Shown here one piece after another: positions 1 through 8,371 of a stretch of 31,289 nucleotides of DNA. Numbering within the stretch: the first letter of the stretch is position 1; every line of letters begins with the position of its first letter. The translations under genes and the position numbers were made by a program. The notes below the pieces were generated by a model. The model was not told where the DNA came from, did not search any database, and was given only the letters and a program-made list of their open reading frames with translations. The stretch comes from Verrucomicrobiota bacterium (GTDB lineage: Bacteria > Verrucomicrobiota > Verrucomicrobiia > Limisphaerales > JAHEOI01), in the NCBI GenBank assembly GCA_018610125.1, contig JAHEOI010000165.1:1-31289 (forward strand), written 5' to 3'.

Positions 1-936
1 GGACGTTCCGGCAAGGACCTGGTTGTTCAAGTGCCTTGCGGCACGTTGGTATGGAAGCTTCCTTCCAGTGAAAGCCACAACGAACAACAGGCCGAACCGG
101 AGGTCAGTGGCATCCGGCGAAAAGCGGTAGGCTCCCAAGCTGTTGAGCTCGATCTCTCCGACGCGGATGACGAGACGGACGCAAGCCGCGCCCGGAGTGA
201 GGCTCAAACGGGCGACCCGGAATTGATAGCCGACCTCGTTACGGAAGGTCAGAGGGTCACGCTGTGCCATGGCGGACGCGGCGGGAAAGGGAACCGACAT
301 TTCGCCACTGCGACGCGGCAGGCACCACGCTTTTCCCAACCGGGCGAGCCCGGCGAGGAGGGTGATTTCCGATTTGAGTTGCGACTGATCGCCGAAGTCG
401 GGTTGGTCGGTTATCCAAACGCGGGGAAGTCGACCCTCTTAGCAGCCATCTCTCGAGCCCGTCCGAAGATTGCCGCGTACCCATTTACGACGCTTCATCC
501 GCAAATCGGGATCGTCGAATACGATGATTATGCGCGGTTGACTCTCTGCGATGTGCCGGGATTGATCGAAGGCGCCTCGCAGAACGTCGGGCTCGGAGAC
601 GCTTTTCTACGTCATATTACTCGCTGCAAAACAATTGTGCTCCTGCTCGACATGGCCGGCACAGACGCTCGGAACCCTTGGGATGATTATGACCAACTAT
701 TGAAGGAGCTCGAGCTCTACGATCCTGATTTACTCAATCGACCGCGACTGGTTGTGGCCAACAAAATGGATGAGCCGGACGCGGATTCGAATCTGAAGGA
801 GTTTGAGCGGCGCAAGTCCGGGGTTGAGCTCTTGCCGATCGCTGCCGCCTTCGATGAAGGCCTTGATCACTTTAAAGATAGGATTCGCCAAGCAGTGGCG
901 AGTCGAGACGATCAGCCAATTTCCCATTACCATTAG
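1..936 (+). CDS. obg: GTPase Obg/CgtA, 5'-truncated by window edge
   Basis: Obg is a ribosome-associated GTPase that acts in late 50S assembly and stress control. The reading frame is open from base 1, so the true start lies upstream; the first visible residues (GRSGKDLVVQVPCGT) belong to the Obg fold. After the glycine-rich part (GGRGGKGN, 286-309) comes the G domain: P-loop GYPNAGKST near 409-435, switch I FTT, DVPG, and NKMD for guanine specificity. The protein ends soon after the G domain, so it has no C-terminal OCT extension, as in many bacteria. It is unusual in having about 48 extra, acidic and Ser/Ala-rich residues (about 55-219) between the conserved VPxGT strand and the LIADL strand. 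The ychF start follows 22 bases downstream. The family assignment is secure; the role of the insertion is unknown. Confidence 0.96.
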   Translation, partial: GRSGKDLVVQVPCGTLVWKLPSSESHNEQQAEPEVSGIRRKAVGSQAVELDLSDADDETDASRARSEAQTGDPELIADLVTEGQRVTLCHGGRGGKGNRHFATATRQAPRFSQPGEPGEEGDFRFELRLIAEVGLVGYPNAGKSTLLAAISRARPKIAAYPFTTLHPQIGIVEYDDYARLTLCDVPGLIEGASQNVGLGDAFLRHITRCKTIVLLLDMAGTDARNPWDDYDQLLKELELYDPDLLNRPRLVVANKMDEPDADSNLKEFERRKSGVELLPIAAAFDEGLDHFKDRIRQAVASRDDQPISHYH

Positions 937-958
937 CGCGATGCGCCTTTAATTCACT

Positions 959-2062
959 ATGCTCAGAGCCGGAATCGTCGGTTTACCCAATGTTGGAAAG
1001 TCTACCCTGTTCAATGCCCTAACGCGAACACGCAAGGCCGAATCCGCGAACTACCCCTTTTGCACGATCGACCCCAATGTCGGTGTCGTTAATGTGCCGG
1101 ACTCACGGCTTGAGCCCCTGGCACGGATTGCACGCACCTCAACGATTATCCCGGCGGCGGTTGAGTACGTCGATATTGCCGGTCTGGTCCAAGGGGCATC
1201 CCAAGGCGAGGGGTTGGGCAACCGATTTTTAAGCCATATCCGTGAGGTGGATGCCATTGTCCAGGTGATTCGTTGCTTTGAGGACTCGAATGTCCATCAT
1301 GTAGCCGGCGATATCGATCCGATCCGAGATATCGAGACGATCATGACCGAGCTCGTGCTTGCCGATTTGGAAACAATTCGGAAGCGGCGGGAAAAGGTCA
1401 TCAAGGAGGCCCGCCGAGGCGACAAACAAGCCAAGGCTGAGGCCGAGGTCCTCGAGAAGCTGGAGCCTCATTTGGACGCCGGCAAGCCGGCGTTGACACT
1501 CGATGTTCCCCCTGAAGAGGCCTCCGTGATTCGAGGCTTGTTTCTGCTGACCAACAAGCCGACCCTGTTCGCGGCCAACCTCAAAGAGGACGACCTCGCA
1601 AAGGCCGACGAGAACCCCTATGTCCAAAAGGTCCGAGAATACGCCCGACAGCACCACTCGTGTGAGACAGTCCCCATAAGTGCTCAAATCGAAAGCGATC
1701 TCGTCGACCTCTCTCCAGAAGAAGCCGAAGGATACCTCAGAGAGCTTGGAGTCAACGAGTCGGGAGTCGGGCAGCTTATTCGCGCAACTTACCACCTCCT
1801 GGGGCTTAGGACCTTCTTCACCGCCGGAGAGAAGGAAGTCCGTGCGTGGACCATCCATGCCGGCGATACCGCCCCACAAGCGGCGGGCACGATCCATAGC
1901 GACTTTCAGCGAGGATTTATCAAGGCCGACACCGTCAGCTACGACGACCTGATCCGTCTCGGGTCGTTTGCCGCCGCACGCGAAAATGGCGTGTATCGGC
2001 TCGAAGGGAAAGAATATGTCGTCCACGATGGCGACGTCATCACCTTCAAATTCAACGTTTAG
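959..2062 (+). CDS. ychF: redox-regulated ribosome-binding ATPase YchF
   Basis: YchF is a universally conserved Obg-family P-loop NTPase that prefers ATP and binds ribosomes. The 367 residues match the family length. The N-terminus (AGIVGLPNVGKSTLFNALT) is the P-loop, DIAGLVQGAS is the G3 region, and NLKE stands where GTPases have NKxD; NxxE is the mark of ATP-binding YchF. The C-terminal part (from about residue 280: LLGLRTFFTAGEKEVRAWTI) is the TGS domain, ending with a typical KFNV. Its position 22 bases after another Obg-family GTPase suggests cotranscription. No Shine-Dalgarno sequence is visible before the ATG. Confidence 0.97.
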   Translation: MLRAGIVGLPNVGKSTLFNALTRTRKAESANYPFCTIDPNVGVVNVPDSRLEPLARIARTSTIIPAAVEYVDIAGLVQGASQGEGLGNRFLSHIREVDAIVQVIRCFEDSNVHHVAGDIDPIRDIETIMTELVLADLETIRKRREKVIKEARRGDKQAKAEAEVLEKLEPHLDAGKPALTLDVPPEEASVIRGLFLLTNKPTLFAANLKEDDLAKADENPYVQKVREYARQHHSCETVPISAQIESDLVDLSPEEAEGYLRELGVNESGVGQLIRATYHLLGLRTFFTAGEKEVRAWTIHAGDTAPQAAGTIHSDFQRGFIKADTVSYDDLIRLGSFAAARENGVYRLEGKEYVVHDGDVITFKFNV

Positions 2063-2070
2063 CAAGGGAG

Positions 2071-2133
2071 ACTCTTCTTTCGCACATTCTCACAAACACT
2101 GCATTTTTTCTGTGCCAAGTTAATGACAGTGAG
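2071..2133 (+). repeat. dispersed repeat A, copy 1
   Basis: About 63 bases begin 8 bases after the ychF stop. They align without gaps to 12588-12650, with roughly five of every six bases identical. Shared blocks include TCGCACATT, AAACACTGCAT and TTAATG. Both copies have the same orientation and lie just downstream of a plus-strand gene. Confidence 0.75.
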
Positions 2134-2176
2134 ATCGTTACTCCCGTGCCGATCGCTCTACCACACAAAAAAAGAT

Positions 2177-2208
2177 GGGACGTCGGGGACGACATCCCTA
2201 TCAGGGAG
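2177..2208 (+). repeat. dispersed repeat B, copy 1
   Basis: A 32-base segment is near-identical to 24914-24945 (about 27 of 32 positions). The common core is ACATCCCTATCA, with flanking GGGGAC/GAGGAC and GGGAG/CGGAG. The second copy lies upstream of the glucan dikinase gene. Confidence 0.7.
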
Positions 2209-2263
2209 GCAAAGGGCAAACATCAAGAGTTGTCAGAAAGCCTTTTTTCGAGCAGTTTAAGGC

Positions 2264-2959
2264 ATGTTTAAGCCGGAAGAACTGTTCGACCTGAGCCAGA
2301 CCGAGCATGCTTCCATCTTTTCAAAGGGCGAATACCCGTGGGAGGCCATCAAGGCTATCAAGCCATACTTGAGGGACCACCTTCGGCCCGGGCAGCATCA
2401 TCACGAGTCACTCGGCACGGCCTATATCGGCCACAACGTTTTTATTGGAAAAGGCACCGTTATTGAGGCGGGCGCGATGATCAAAGGGCCCGCTATTATC
2501 GGCCGCAATTGCGAAATTCGGCACAATGCCTATATTCGTGACAATGTCATTGTCGGTGATGATTGCGTCATCGGGAATGCTTCGGAGCTTAAGAATGCCT
2601 TCCTGCTCAACGGTTGCCAAGTCCCCCATTTTAACTATGTCGGGGATTCGATCCTCGGTCACAAGGCCCATTTGGGTGCCGGCGTCAAGATTTCAAACGT
2701 TAAATTGAGCCCCGGCAACATTGTCGTCGACATGGAAGGGATCCCCTACGACACGGGCCTCCGTAAATTCGGAGCCCTGATCGGAGACCATACCGAGATC
2801 GGCTGCAACGGCGTTTTAAATCCGGGTAGTATCCTCGGGCGATCTTGCCTGATCTATCCCAATGTCCTCTGGCGCGGCATCCTTCCCGCCAATCGGATCG
2901 TCAAGAACAAGGCCAATACCGAGGTGATTGCCGGCCGACCGCAAGAACCCTTGGGTTAA
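2264..2959 (+). CDS. stand-alone GlmU-like left-handed beta-helix acyltransferase
   Basis: A 231-residue protein built of hexapeptide repeats (YIGHNVFIGKGTVIEAGAMIKG, then IIGRNCEIRHNAYIRDNVIVGDDCVIG), which fold as a left-handed beta-helix. The segment around VPHFNYVGDS (residues 120-129) matches the acetyltransferase active site of bifunctional GlmU, so His122 is the likely general base. The N-terminal uridylyltransferase domain of GlmU is absent; a short helical region takes its place. It probably acetylates a sugar or sugar phosphate, perhaps with a separate nucleotidyltransferase. The acceptor is unknown, and the GlmU motif TITCNYDG is not kept. dinG starts 12 bases downstream, so the two are probably cotranscribed. 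Confidence 0.8.
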   Translation: MFKPEELFDLSQTEHASIFSKGEYPWEAIKAIKPYLRDHLRPGQHHHESLGTAYIGHNVFIGKGTVIEAGAMIKGPAIIGRNCEIRHNAYIRDNVIVGDDCVIGNASELKNAFLLNGCQVPHFNYVGDSILGHKAHLGAGVKISNVKLSPGNIVVDMEGIPYDTGLRKFGALIGDHTEIGCNGVLNPGSILGRSCLIYPNVLWRGILPANRIVKNKANTEVIAGRPQEPLG

Positions 2960-2971
2960 GCACGAGCGCTC

Positions 2972-5131
2972 ATGATCCGACTGAAAGACGATGACTCCCC
3001 CGCATCGGCCGGTGAATCGAGTGATCTTGTCGCCCAGGTAGAGGCCATTTTCTCACCTTCAGGCCTGCTATCGAAGGCCAGCAATTTCGAATACCGCCCC
3101 CAGCAACAAGAGATGGCCATAAAGGTGGCTCAAGCCTTGGAAAACCGCCAGCCATTGGTCGTCGAAGCAGGCACGGGAGTCGGCAAGAGTCTGGCCTACC
3201 TCATCCCTTCCATTCTCTACGCGGTCCAGCATCAAAGGAAGGCCGTCATTTCGACCCATACAATCAACTTGCAGGAGCAATTGATGGAGAAGGATCTGCC
3301 GATGCTGGCCGAAGTTTTACCGGTGCACTTCAACTACACGATGCTGAAAGGGCGCCAAAATTATCTCTGCACTCGCCGATTGGCAAAAGCCATGCAGCAG
3401 ACAGACTCACTCTTCACAAGTCCCGAAGCTCAAGAGCTACAGCGTATCTATGAATGGTCGATGACCACCGAGGATGGGAGCCTCTCGGATTTCGACGTGG
3501 AGCCGGATCCCAAAGTCTGGCAGCAGGTCTGCTCGGAGCGAGGGCTCTGCTCACCGAAGGTCTGTGGTTACCAATCCGACTTCGCTAAAGAGAACCGGGT
3601 CTGCTATTTCCAACAAGCTCGCCACCGAATCCTCACTTCGGATGTGCTTGTGCTGAATCATACCCTCTTCTTCATGCATTTGGGAGGCATCGACGACACC
3701 CCGGAAGAGGGAGTCCTCTTCAAGAATGATTTCGTGGTCTTTGACGAGGCCCACACAATCGAAAACGTGGCGTCACAGCACATCGGCTTTAGTATCTCCA
3801 ACACCCAGCTTCGTTTCGCATTACAGCGGCTTTGGAATCCTCGGACCGAAAAAGGGCTGCTCGGCCGACTTCGAAAGGGAAATGCGATCGACCGCGTAAA
3901 CCAACTTTATGATGCAATGGAAACGTTTTTCCAGCAAGCCGAGCAGGCATGCGAGGAATTGAGCCGCAAACGCGCGCCACCGAAATTGAATCCTCCCGGA
4001 GAGAAAGGGAGCTCTCGCGCTTGGACGGAGCTTCGGGTCCGCGAGCCGGAGCTGGTCACAGACAACTTGACGTTACCGATTCAACGGGTAAGGGAAACGG
4101 TCAATGAAATCATCCAATCCTGCGACGACAAGGATACCGCCGGCGAGCTACGGGAATGCAATCGGCGTCTGCAAGAGCTTCGGGATCAGCTTGGCACATT
4201 CTTGAATCAAAGCGAGTCCGATTATGTCTACTGGGTCGAGCGGTTCGGTAAGAGCCGCAACAATATTGCCTTAAGCGCCGCCCCGATCGATATCGGTGAC
4301 TTCCTTCGTCAGCGCCTGTTTGCCTCGGATACCTCGGTCATCATGACGAGTGCCACCCTCGCCATGGCCGCAAAAAAGGACGAGTCGGTCAACCCGGCCA
4401 CCGGCGAAAAGGTCTCCCCTGAAGCGGTGGCCAAGGCCTCGATCACTTCCCGCAGCGACGGAATGGACTATTTTGCGAAGCGCGTGGGAGCCGATCACGC
4501 TCCAATGCGGCAGGTAGGCTCCCCGTTTGATTTTCGACAGCAAATGGAGCTTTACATCGTTAGTCAAATGCCCGACCCACGCGATGCGAAATATGAAGCG
4601 GCGCTTGTCCAATGGATCGAGCATTTCATCCGGCAAACCGGTGGCAAAGCCTTCGTCCTGTTCACCAATGCCAAGCTGATGCTCAATATCGCCAACCGAA
4701 TGCAGCCGCTCTTCAGTGAGCTTGGAATTGAATGCTATGTCCAAGGGACAGGAACCCCCCGCTCATTGATGCTCGAGCGATTCAAAAGCGATGTGAGCTC
4801 GGTCTTGTTTGGGACAGCAAGCTTCTGGCAAGGGGTCGACGTCCCAGGGGAAGCCTTATCAAACGTCATCATTACCAGGCTCCCGTTCGCAGTCCCGGAT
4901 CACCCCTTGATCGAAGCCCGCATCGAACGAATCGAAGCCAAGGGGGGGAATTCGTTCATGGAATTCTCCCTCCCGGAAGCGATCCTGAAATTTCGACAAG
5001 GAGTTGGCCGACTCATTCGCACGCAGAATGACCACGGGATCGTGGTTGTCCTCGATAATCGAATTCGAGTCAAGCGTTACGGTCAAAATTTCACCGACGC
5101 CGTACCGGCTTGCCCGGTGCATGTCATTTAG
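2972..5131 (+). CDS. dinG: DinG/XPD-family ATP-dependent DNA helicase with Fe-S cluster
   Basis: A 719-residue superfamily 2 helicase, 5'-to-3' in this family, linked to repair and to removal of R-loops and other structures. Walker A is EAGTGVGKS (residues 65-73), the DEAH box is at 258-261, and the later motifs include SATLA, FWQGVDVPG and the arginine-finger segment QGVGRLIRT. Cysteines 133, 187, 193, 198 and 211 lie between motifs I and II, where XPD/DinG proteins bind a 4Fe-4S cluster; four of the five are probably ligands. There is no exonuclease domain, so it is not the long Firmicutes form. The start ATG is 12 bases after the previous gene. Confidence 0.94.
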   Translation: MIRLKDDDSPASAGESSDLVAQVEAIFSPSGLLSKASNFEYRPQQQEMAIKVAQALENRQPLVVEAGTGVGKSLAYLIPSILYAVQHQRKAVISTHTINLQEQLMEKDLPMLAEVLPVHFNYTMLKGRQNYLCTRRLAKAMQQTDSLFTSPEAQELQRIYEWSMTTEDGSLSDFDVEPDPKVWQQVCSERGLCSPKVCGYQSDFAKENRVCYFQQARHRILTSDVLVLNHTLFFMHLGGIDDTPEEGVLFKNDFVVFDEAHTIENVASQHIGFSISNTQLRFALQRLWNPRTEKGLLGRLRKGNAIDRVNQLYDAMETFFQQAEQACEELSRKRAPPKLNPPGEKGSSRAWTELRVREPELVTDNLTLPIQRVRETVNEIIQSCDDKDTAGELRECNRRLQELRDQLGTFLNQSESDYVYWVERFGKSRNNIALSAAPIDIGDFLRQRLFASDTSVIMTSATLAMAAKKDESVNPATGEKVSPEAVAKASITSRSDGMDYFAKRVGADHAPMRQVGSPFDFRQQMELYIVSQMPDPRDAKYEAALVQWIEHFIRQTGGKAFVLFTNAKLMLNIANRMQPLFSELGIECYVQGTGTPRSLMLERFKSDVSSVLFGTASFWQGVDVPGEALSNVIITRLPFAVPDHPLIEARIERIEAKGGNSFMEFSLPEAILKFRQGVGRLIRTQNDHGIVVVLDNRIRVKRYGQNFTDAVPACPVHVI

Positions 5132-5352
5132 CGATGCGTCGCCTCCTCCCCGAAAAGCCATCATATCCGGCTGAGTCGCTTGACCGGATCCCGTGTTTTC
5201 TGTCTACGCCTCGCTGATTTTCCGCTTCGCGGAACAAAAAAGAAGGTTCGGAGGATTGTGGGGGACGCCTTGTTCCAGCCCTGACAGGGCGATTCAATGT
5301 AGCTATTGCCCGGCACTCTCGATTCCGAAGCAAAGGAGGAGATCCATCGATT
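5132..5352. other. convergent intergenic region with a REP-like repeat
   Basis: This gap separates the dinG stop from the stop of the minus-strand gene. It contains a possible weak hairpin, ATCCGG/CCGGAT (5165-5170 and 5184-5189), and repeat C (5191-5241). No coding sequence could be supported. Confidence 0.5.
5191..5241 (+). repeat. dispersed repeat C, copy 1 (REP-like, hairpin-forming)
   Basis: This sequence is present again in inverted orientation at 23528-23584. The shared parts are CGTGTTTTCTGT, CGCCTCGCTGATTTTCC and CTTCGCGGAACAAAAAA. Within this copy TTCCGC-TTC-GCGGAA (5220-5234) is a perfect short hairpin; the other copy has one mismatch in that stem and about six extra bases after the TTTTCTGT block. 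Confidence 0.8.
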
Positions 5353-6264
5353 TCAATCGGAAAGCTCATATTCCGGAAGCAAGGCACGGACGCGAAAGTA
5401 TCGGGACTGCGTTTCTTTGGGAAGCTCGACCGAGAGAGTTGAATCGGAGGCACGTAGCAGACCAAGACCACTCTCTTGCCAAGGTGATTCAGAGGAAAGG
5501 TTTTGCCGGGCCTCCACCAGATATCGCCGGGCCGGCTGAGCCGACCACTTGAGGATTATCCCGGAGCCGTTCGGATTCGGGACCACCTCACGAATTCGTA
5601 GGAGGCTCTCAGGGTCGGTCGGATCGGTATCGGCGATGTACTCCGCATAGTCGGCAACCCCATCCGAATCGTGATCGCCTCCCTTCTCCAACTGTGCCAG
5701 ATTCGATGTGAATTTCCGCTCCCACGTATCCGGGATGCCGTCCCCATCGCTATCCTTCCCCGGCACCAATCGATCGATTTGAGGTCCGCTGTCGCTGTCG
5801 CCGATACGGATCCACCCGACGTTCAAGCCATAGGCAAAACCGCTCACCCGACCTGTCTCCCAATGAATCCGTGGATCACCGGTATCAGCAAACCGCACCC
5901 AGCCAATGTTCGCACCGTAAGCCCATCCCCGAAGCGCGCCATCCGGATTAATATTGATCCCATAATCTTCCGGGCCGTCATTCCCATACCGCACTCCATC
6001 GCGCGGGGTCCCGTCGCCCAAATGAATCCATCCAACGTTTGGAGCAAAGACAAATCCGTGCGCGACGCTTTGCGTTAATGTGGCGGCCTTCTCAATCGAC
6101 GGAGCCCATTGGACCCATCCGATATTACTCCCCCAAGTCCAGCCGGTATCCGGACGTATGTTCGGCACGGCCGTGGCCGGACCGACCCCGAGGAGCCCGG
6201 CCCAACCGAGTAGCATAACCAATCGACACCACCACATTCCGCCTCTGATTGGACGAACCTGCAT
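5353..6264 (-). CDS. exported protein with four N-x-G-W repeats and EF-hand-like Ca loops
   Basis: A 303-residue predicted secreted protein of unknown function. The ATG at 6264 is chosen because it has a G-rich AAGGGGG just upstream and avoids overlap; the frame is open to 6297. A signal peptide is visible (MLLGWAGLLGVGPATA, cleavage probably after ATA). Then come four repeats of pattern G-x-x-[YFW]-x-x-N-[IV]-G-W-[IV], with N-x-G-W at residues 47-50, 76-79, 119-122 and 148-151. Two Asp-rich loops follow (DSDGDGIPD and DHDSDGVADYAEY), like thrombospondin type 3 or dockerin-type calcium sites. A C-terminal beta-rich domain (LKWSAQPARRYLVEA) resembles those that close many verrucomicrobial exported proteins. 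It lies 11 bases downstream of the beta-helix gene. Confidence 0.75.
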   Translation of the reverse strand: MQVRPIRGGMWWCRLVMLLGWAGLLGVGPATAVPNIRPDTGWTWGSNIGWVQWAPSIEKAATLTQSVAHGFVFAPNVGWIHLGDGTPRDGVRYGNDGPEDYGININPDGALRGWAYGANIGWVRFADTGDPRIHWETGRVSGFAYGLNVGWIRIGDSDSGPQIDRLVPGKDSDGDGIPDTWERKFTSNLAQLEKGGDHDSDGVADYAEYIADTDPTDPESLLRIREVVPNPNGSGIILKWSAQPARRYLVEARQNLSSESPWQESGLGLLRASDSTLSVELPKETQSRYFRVRALLPEYELSD

Positions 6265-6275
6265 AGCCCCCTTAC

Positions 6276-7535
6276 TCAATACGCGAAGTTCGCCCATGGG
6301 TTGTTGACGGATTCCAGGTTGGGCCCTGAAATAATCGGCCCCATTGTCTGCTTTGCCGGAGTAAAATAGTTCAATGTGTTGTTTGCCGCCGTGTTGCCCA
6401 CAATCAAATTGCCTTCCGATTCAGCACTGATCCCACGATCGTTCGCGGCAACATCATTGTTTCGAATGGTATTATCGGTCCCGGTCGCGCGAATCCCGGC
6501 GGCATCCCGGGCGTTAAAGTTGTCTTTGCACGCATTATCGACCACCGTGCATCGCGACGCGACGAGAATCCCGTCAGCCCCATTAGCGGATGAAAGCCCT
6601 CTCGAAACCAGCCCGGCATCCCCAAGAACGATTCCAGCGCGCGCGTTTGACCGGGCCGTACACTCCATAACACGGCCGGAGCCGCCTACCTTGATCCCTT
6701 CTTGACCGTTGTTTATCCCGTCGGTCGCAACGACCTCAGCCGAATCCCCCAATACCAAACCAGCTTTCCCGTTGGACACAAATCGGCTTTTTCGAGCTTG
6801 GACCCGATTTCCCCCGACCAAACCATGGCCTCCATTCCGAGAGCTCTCGACACCCTCGACACGACTTCCGTCCCTGACACGAATACCGTCTCGGCCATTG
6901 CCGACGGCACGGCACTCCAAAATCCAACTGTTGGTGCCAACAACCAAACCGGCTCCTTCGATCATCACTTCGCCTTCCTGTTGCCCATCGTTCGAGGGAA
7001 GCTCGGATTTCGCAATCCCATTTCGTCGCGCTCGACAGCCACGTAGGACTGCGCCGACTCCCAATGCGATTCCTGTAACACGATTTCGCTCGACCGTGAG
7101 ATCGCGAACATCGCTATTGACGGCATTTGTGGCCATCACACCCACATTCCAGTTTCGAATAGTCCCGTCCCGGATCTCTAACGCATTGACCCGTTCCGGC
7201 ACCAGCACGCCGGCATCCGCATCCTCATTGCCGATCAAGGCAAAGCCGTTCAAATCAAGTGTTACGTTGTCGGCCTCAATTGTGATCCCGGGCTGACTTC
7301 CGGTGCTCACCAAGTTGGTCGTCAAGTAATAGGCACCGGTATTCGTGATAACCGTTGGGACCTTATTGATCAGCCTCCTTGGCTCGATTTGATCGAGGGT
7401 TTTCATTGTCGGTGCCGGAGGTCCGGGCGGTGTCAGACTCCCTTGAGAAAGAAGAGGACTTTCCCCTATCTCCACGCATACCACGGCGACCACGATCCAA
7501 AGCCAACGGGCTGGTATTAATCCGTCACTGCTCAT
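6276..7535 (-). CDS. right-handed parallel beta-helix repeat protein, exported
   Basis: A 419-residue protein. The frame is open to 7694, but that would overlap the upstream pseudopilin gene by 133 bases; the ATG at 7535 gives a hydrophobic segment near the start (WLWIVVAVVCVEIG, residues 11-24), a likely export signal. After a Pro-rich linker comes a cap segment (TLDQIEPRRLI ... ITIEADNVTLDLNGFALIG). Repeated beta-helix coils follow, with patterns such as NGRDGIRVRDGSRVEG, NGKAGLVLGDSAEV and NARAGIVLGDAGLV. This architecture occurs in pectate-lyase-like and NosD-like proteins. No catalytic lyase residues were recognised, so a binding or surface role is as likely as an enzyme. The three minus-strand genes here are probably one transcript. 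Confidence 0.82.
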   Translation of the reverse strand: MSSDGLIPARWLWIVVAVVCVEIGESPLLSQGSLTPPGPPAPTMKTLDQIEPRRLINKVPTVITNTGAYYLTTNLVSTGSQPGITIEADNVTLDLNGFALIGNEDADAGVLVPERVNALEIRDGTIRNWNVGVMATNAVNSDVRDLTVERNRVTGIALGVGAVLRGCRARRNGIAKSELPSNDGQQEGEVMIEGAGLVVGTNSWILECRAVGNGRDGIRVRDGSRVEGVESSRNGGHGLVGGNRVQARKSRFVSNGKAGLVLGDSAEVVATDGINNGQEGIKVGGSGRVMECTARSNARAGIVLGDAGLVSRGLSSANGADGILVASRCTVVDNACKDNFNARDAAGIRATGTDNTIRNNDVAANDRGISAESEGNLIVGNTAANNTLNYFTPAKQTMGPIISGPNLESVNNPWANFAY

Positions 7536-7561
7536 TGATTCGATCTTTCTGGTGATTCTTC

Positions 7562-8371
7562 TTATTGTCCCTGCCTCGGATCCTGCAAGCTCGAAGCAGC
7601 CTGGTGCAGACGAGCCCAATCCGGGTTGGTTGGCCGGTTGGAGATCGGCAGCCGCTCCCAATTCCGGGTCCGCTTGTCCCGCATCTCCCACCAATCAACA
7701 TGACCATCCGCAAAGGAAAGCGTTACCCCGCCGCTGTGACGAACGCCCGGAGCATCGATCAATCCGTGATCGCCTACCATGTCCATCGCAAACCAGCCAT
7801 CATTGATGCTGCGCACGTGTTCATCAATAAAGACAAACGCCTGCGCCGGAGAAGGAGCGGTAATCTCCGACATTTTGTTGAATACGCGATATTCATCCTG
7901 TCCGGCCAAGGGTTTCCCGCCCATCCATCCGTTTGCGGAATAGCTTCGCACCCGTGGCACACCTTCTCGCTGACTTTGGTCCGAAGGGCAACGGTAGATC
8001 GATACCGCCTCCGAATATGGAAACAGACTGCCTCGCCGAATTCCGGTGACGTTGGTCGAATCCAATTGATCCGACTGAACCGGCGGATAGGCCGGCGAAT
8101 CATCCATGGTTCCCAACACCCAGGCGTTGCTGTTGACTCGACCGCGGGATTCAAAGGCGTAGGTTTCCGGGAGTCGTGATTCGTCGTGTGCGTAAAGCTG
8201 CCATGCGACTGTCAACTGGCGTAAATGATTGAGACAGCTTATTCGCCGTGCTTGGCTCTTGGCATTCCCCAAGACCGGCAACAACATGCCGGCCAAGATT
8301 GAAATGATCGCCACGACAACCAATAGCTCAATCAATGTAAACCCCTCGGATCCGTTCCTCTGATCCCTCAT
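7562..8371 (-). CDS. type II/IV pseudopilin-like protein with H-X9-DG motif
   Basis: A 269-residue protein with a classic prepilin N-terminus: a short basic leader, then G-FTLIELLVVVAIISILAGMLLP, with processing expected after Gly11 and Glu at +5. The globular part is the DUF1559-like type found in many copies in Planctomycetes, Lentisphaerae and Verrucomicrobia. It has the C-terminal H-X9-DG signature, HSGGVTLSFADG. Its position as first gene of a trio of exported proteins suggests an envelope role, but most members of this family have no known function and are not components of a visible secretion system. No pilus assembly genes are nearby. Confidence 0.92.
   Translation of the reverse strand: MRDQRNGSEGFTLIELLVVVAIISILAGMLLPVLGNAKSQARRISCLNHLRQLTVAWQLYAHDESRLPETYAFESRGRVNSNAWVLGTMDDSPAYPPVQSDQLDSTNVTGIRRGSLFPYSEAVSIYRCPSDQSQREGVPRVRSYSANGWMGGKPLAGQDEYRVFNKMSEITAPSPAQAFVFIDEHVRSINDGWFAMDMVGDHGLIDAPGVRHSGGVTLSFADGHVDWWEMRDKRTRNWERLPISNRPTNPDWARLHQAASSLQDPRQGQ

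Larger units (their letters stand above)
2063..2263. other. intergenic mosaic of dispersed repeats
   Basis: This 201-base spacer between ychF and the next gene contains one copy each of two short repeats found elsewhere in the window (2071-2133 and 2177-2208). A third stretch (2229-2262) weakly resembles part of the first, sharing TTGTCAGAAA and a T-rich run. No ORF, tRNA or convincing terminator was seen. Confidence 0.6.

Noticed and set aside
1229..2065. 278-codon minus-strand ORF
   Set aside because: Antisense to ychF; no motifs, and the ychF frame is fully conserved.
2088..2134. TCTCAC/GTGAGA hairpin inside repeat A
   Set aside because: The pairing is not kept in the second copy of the repeat.
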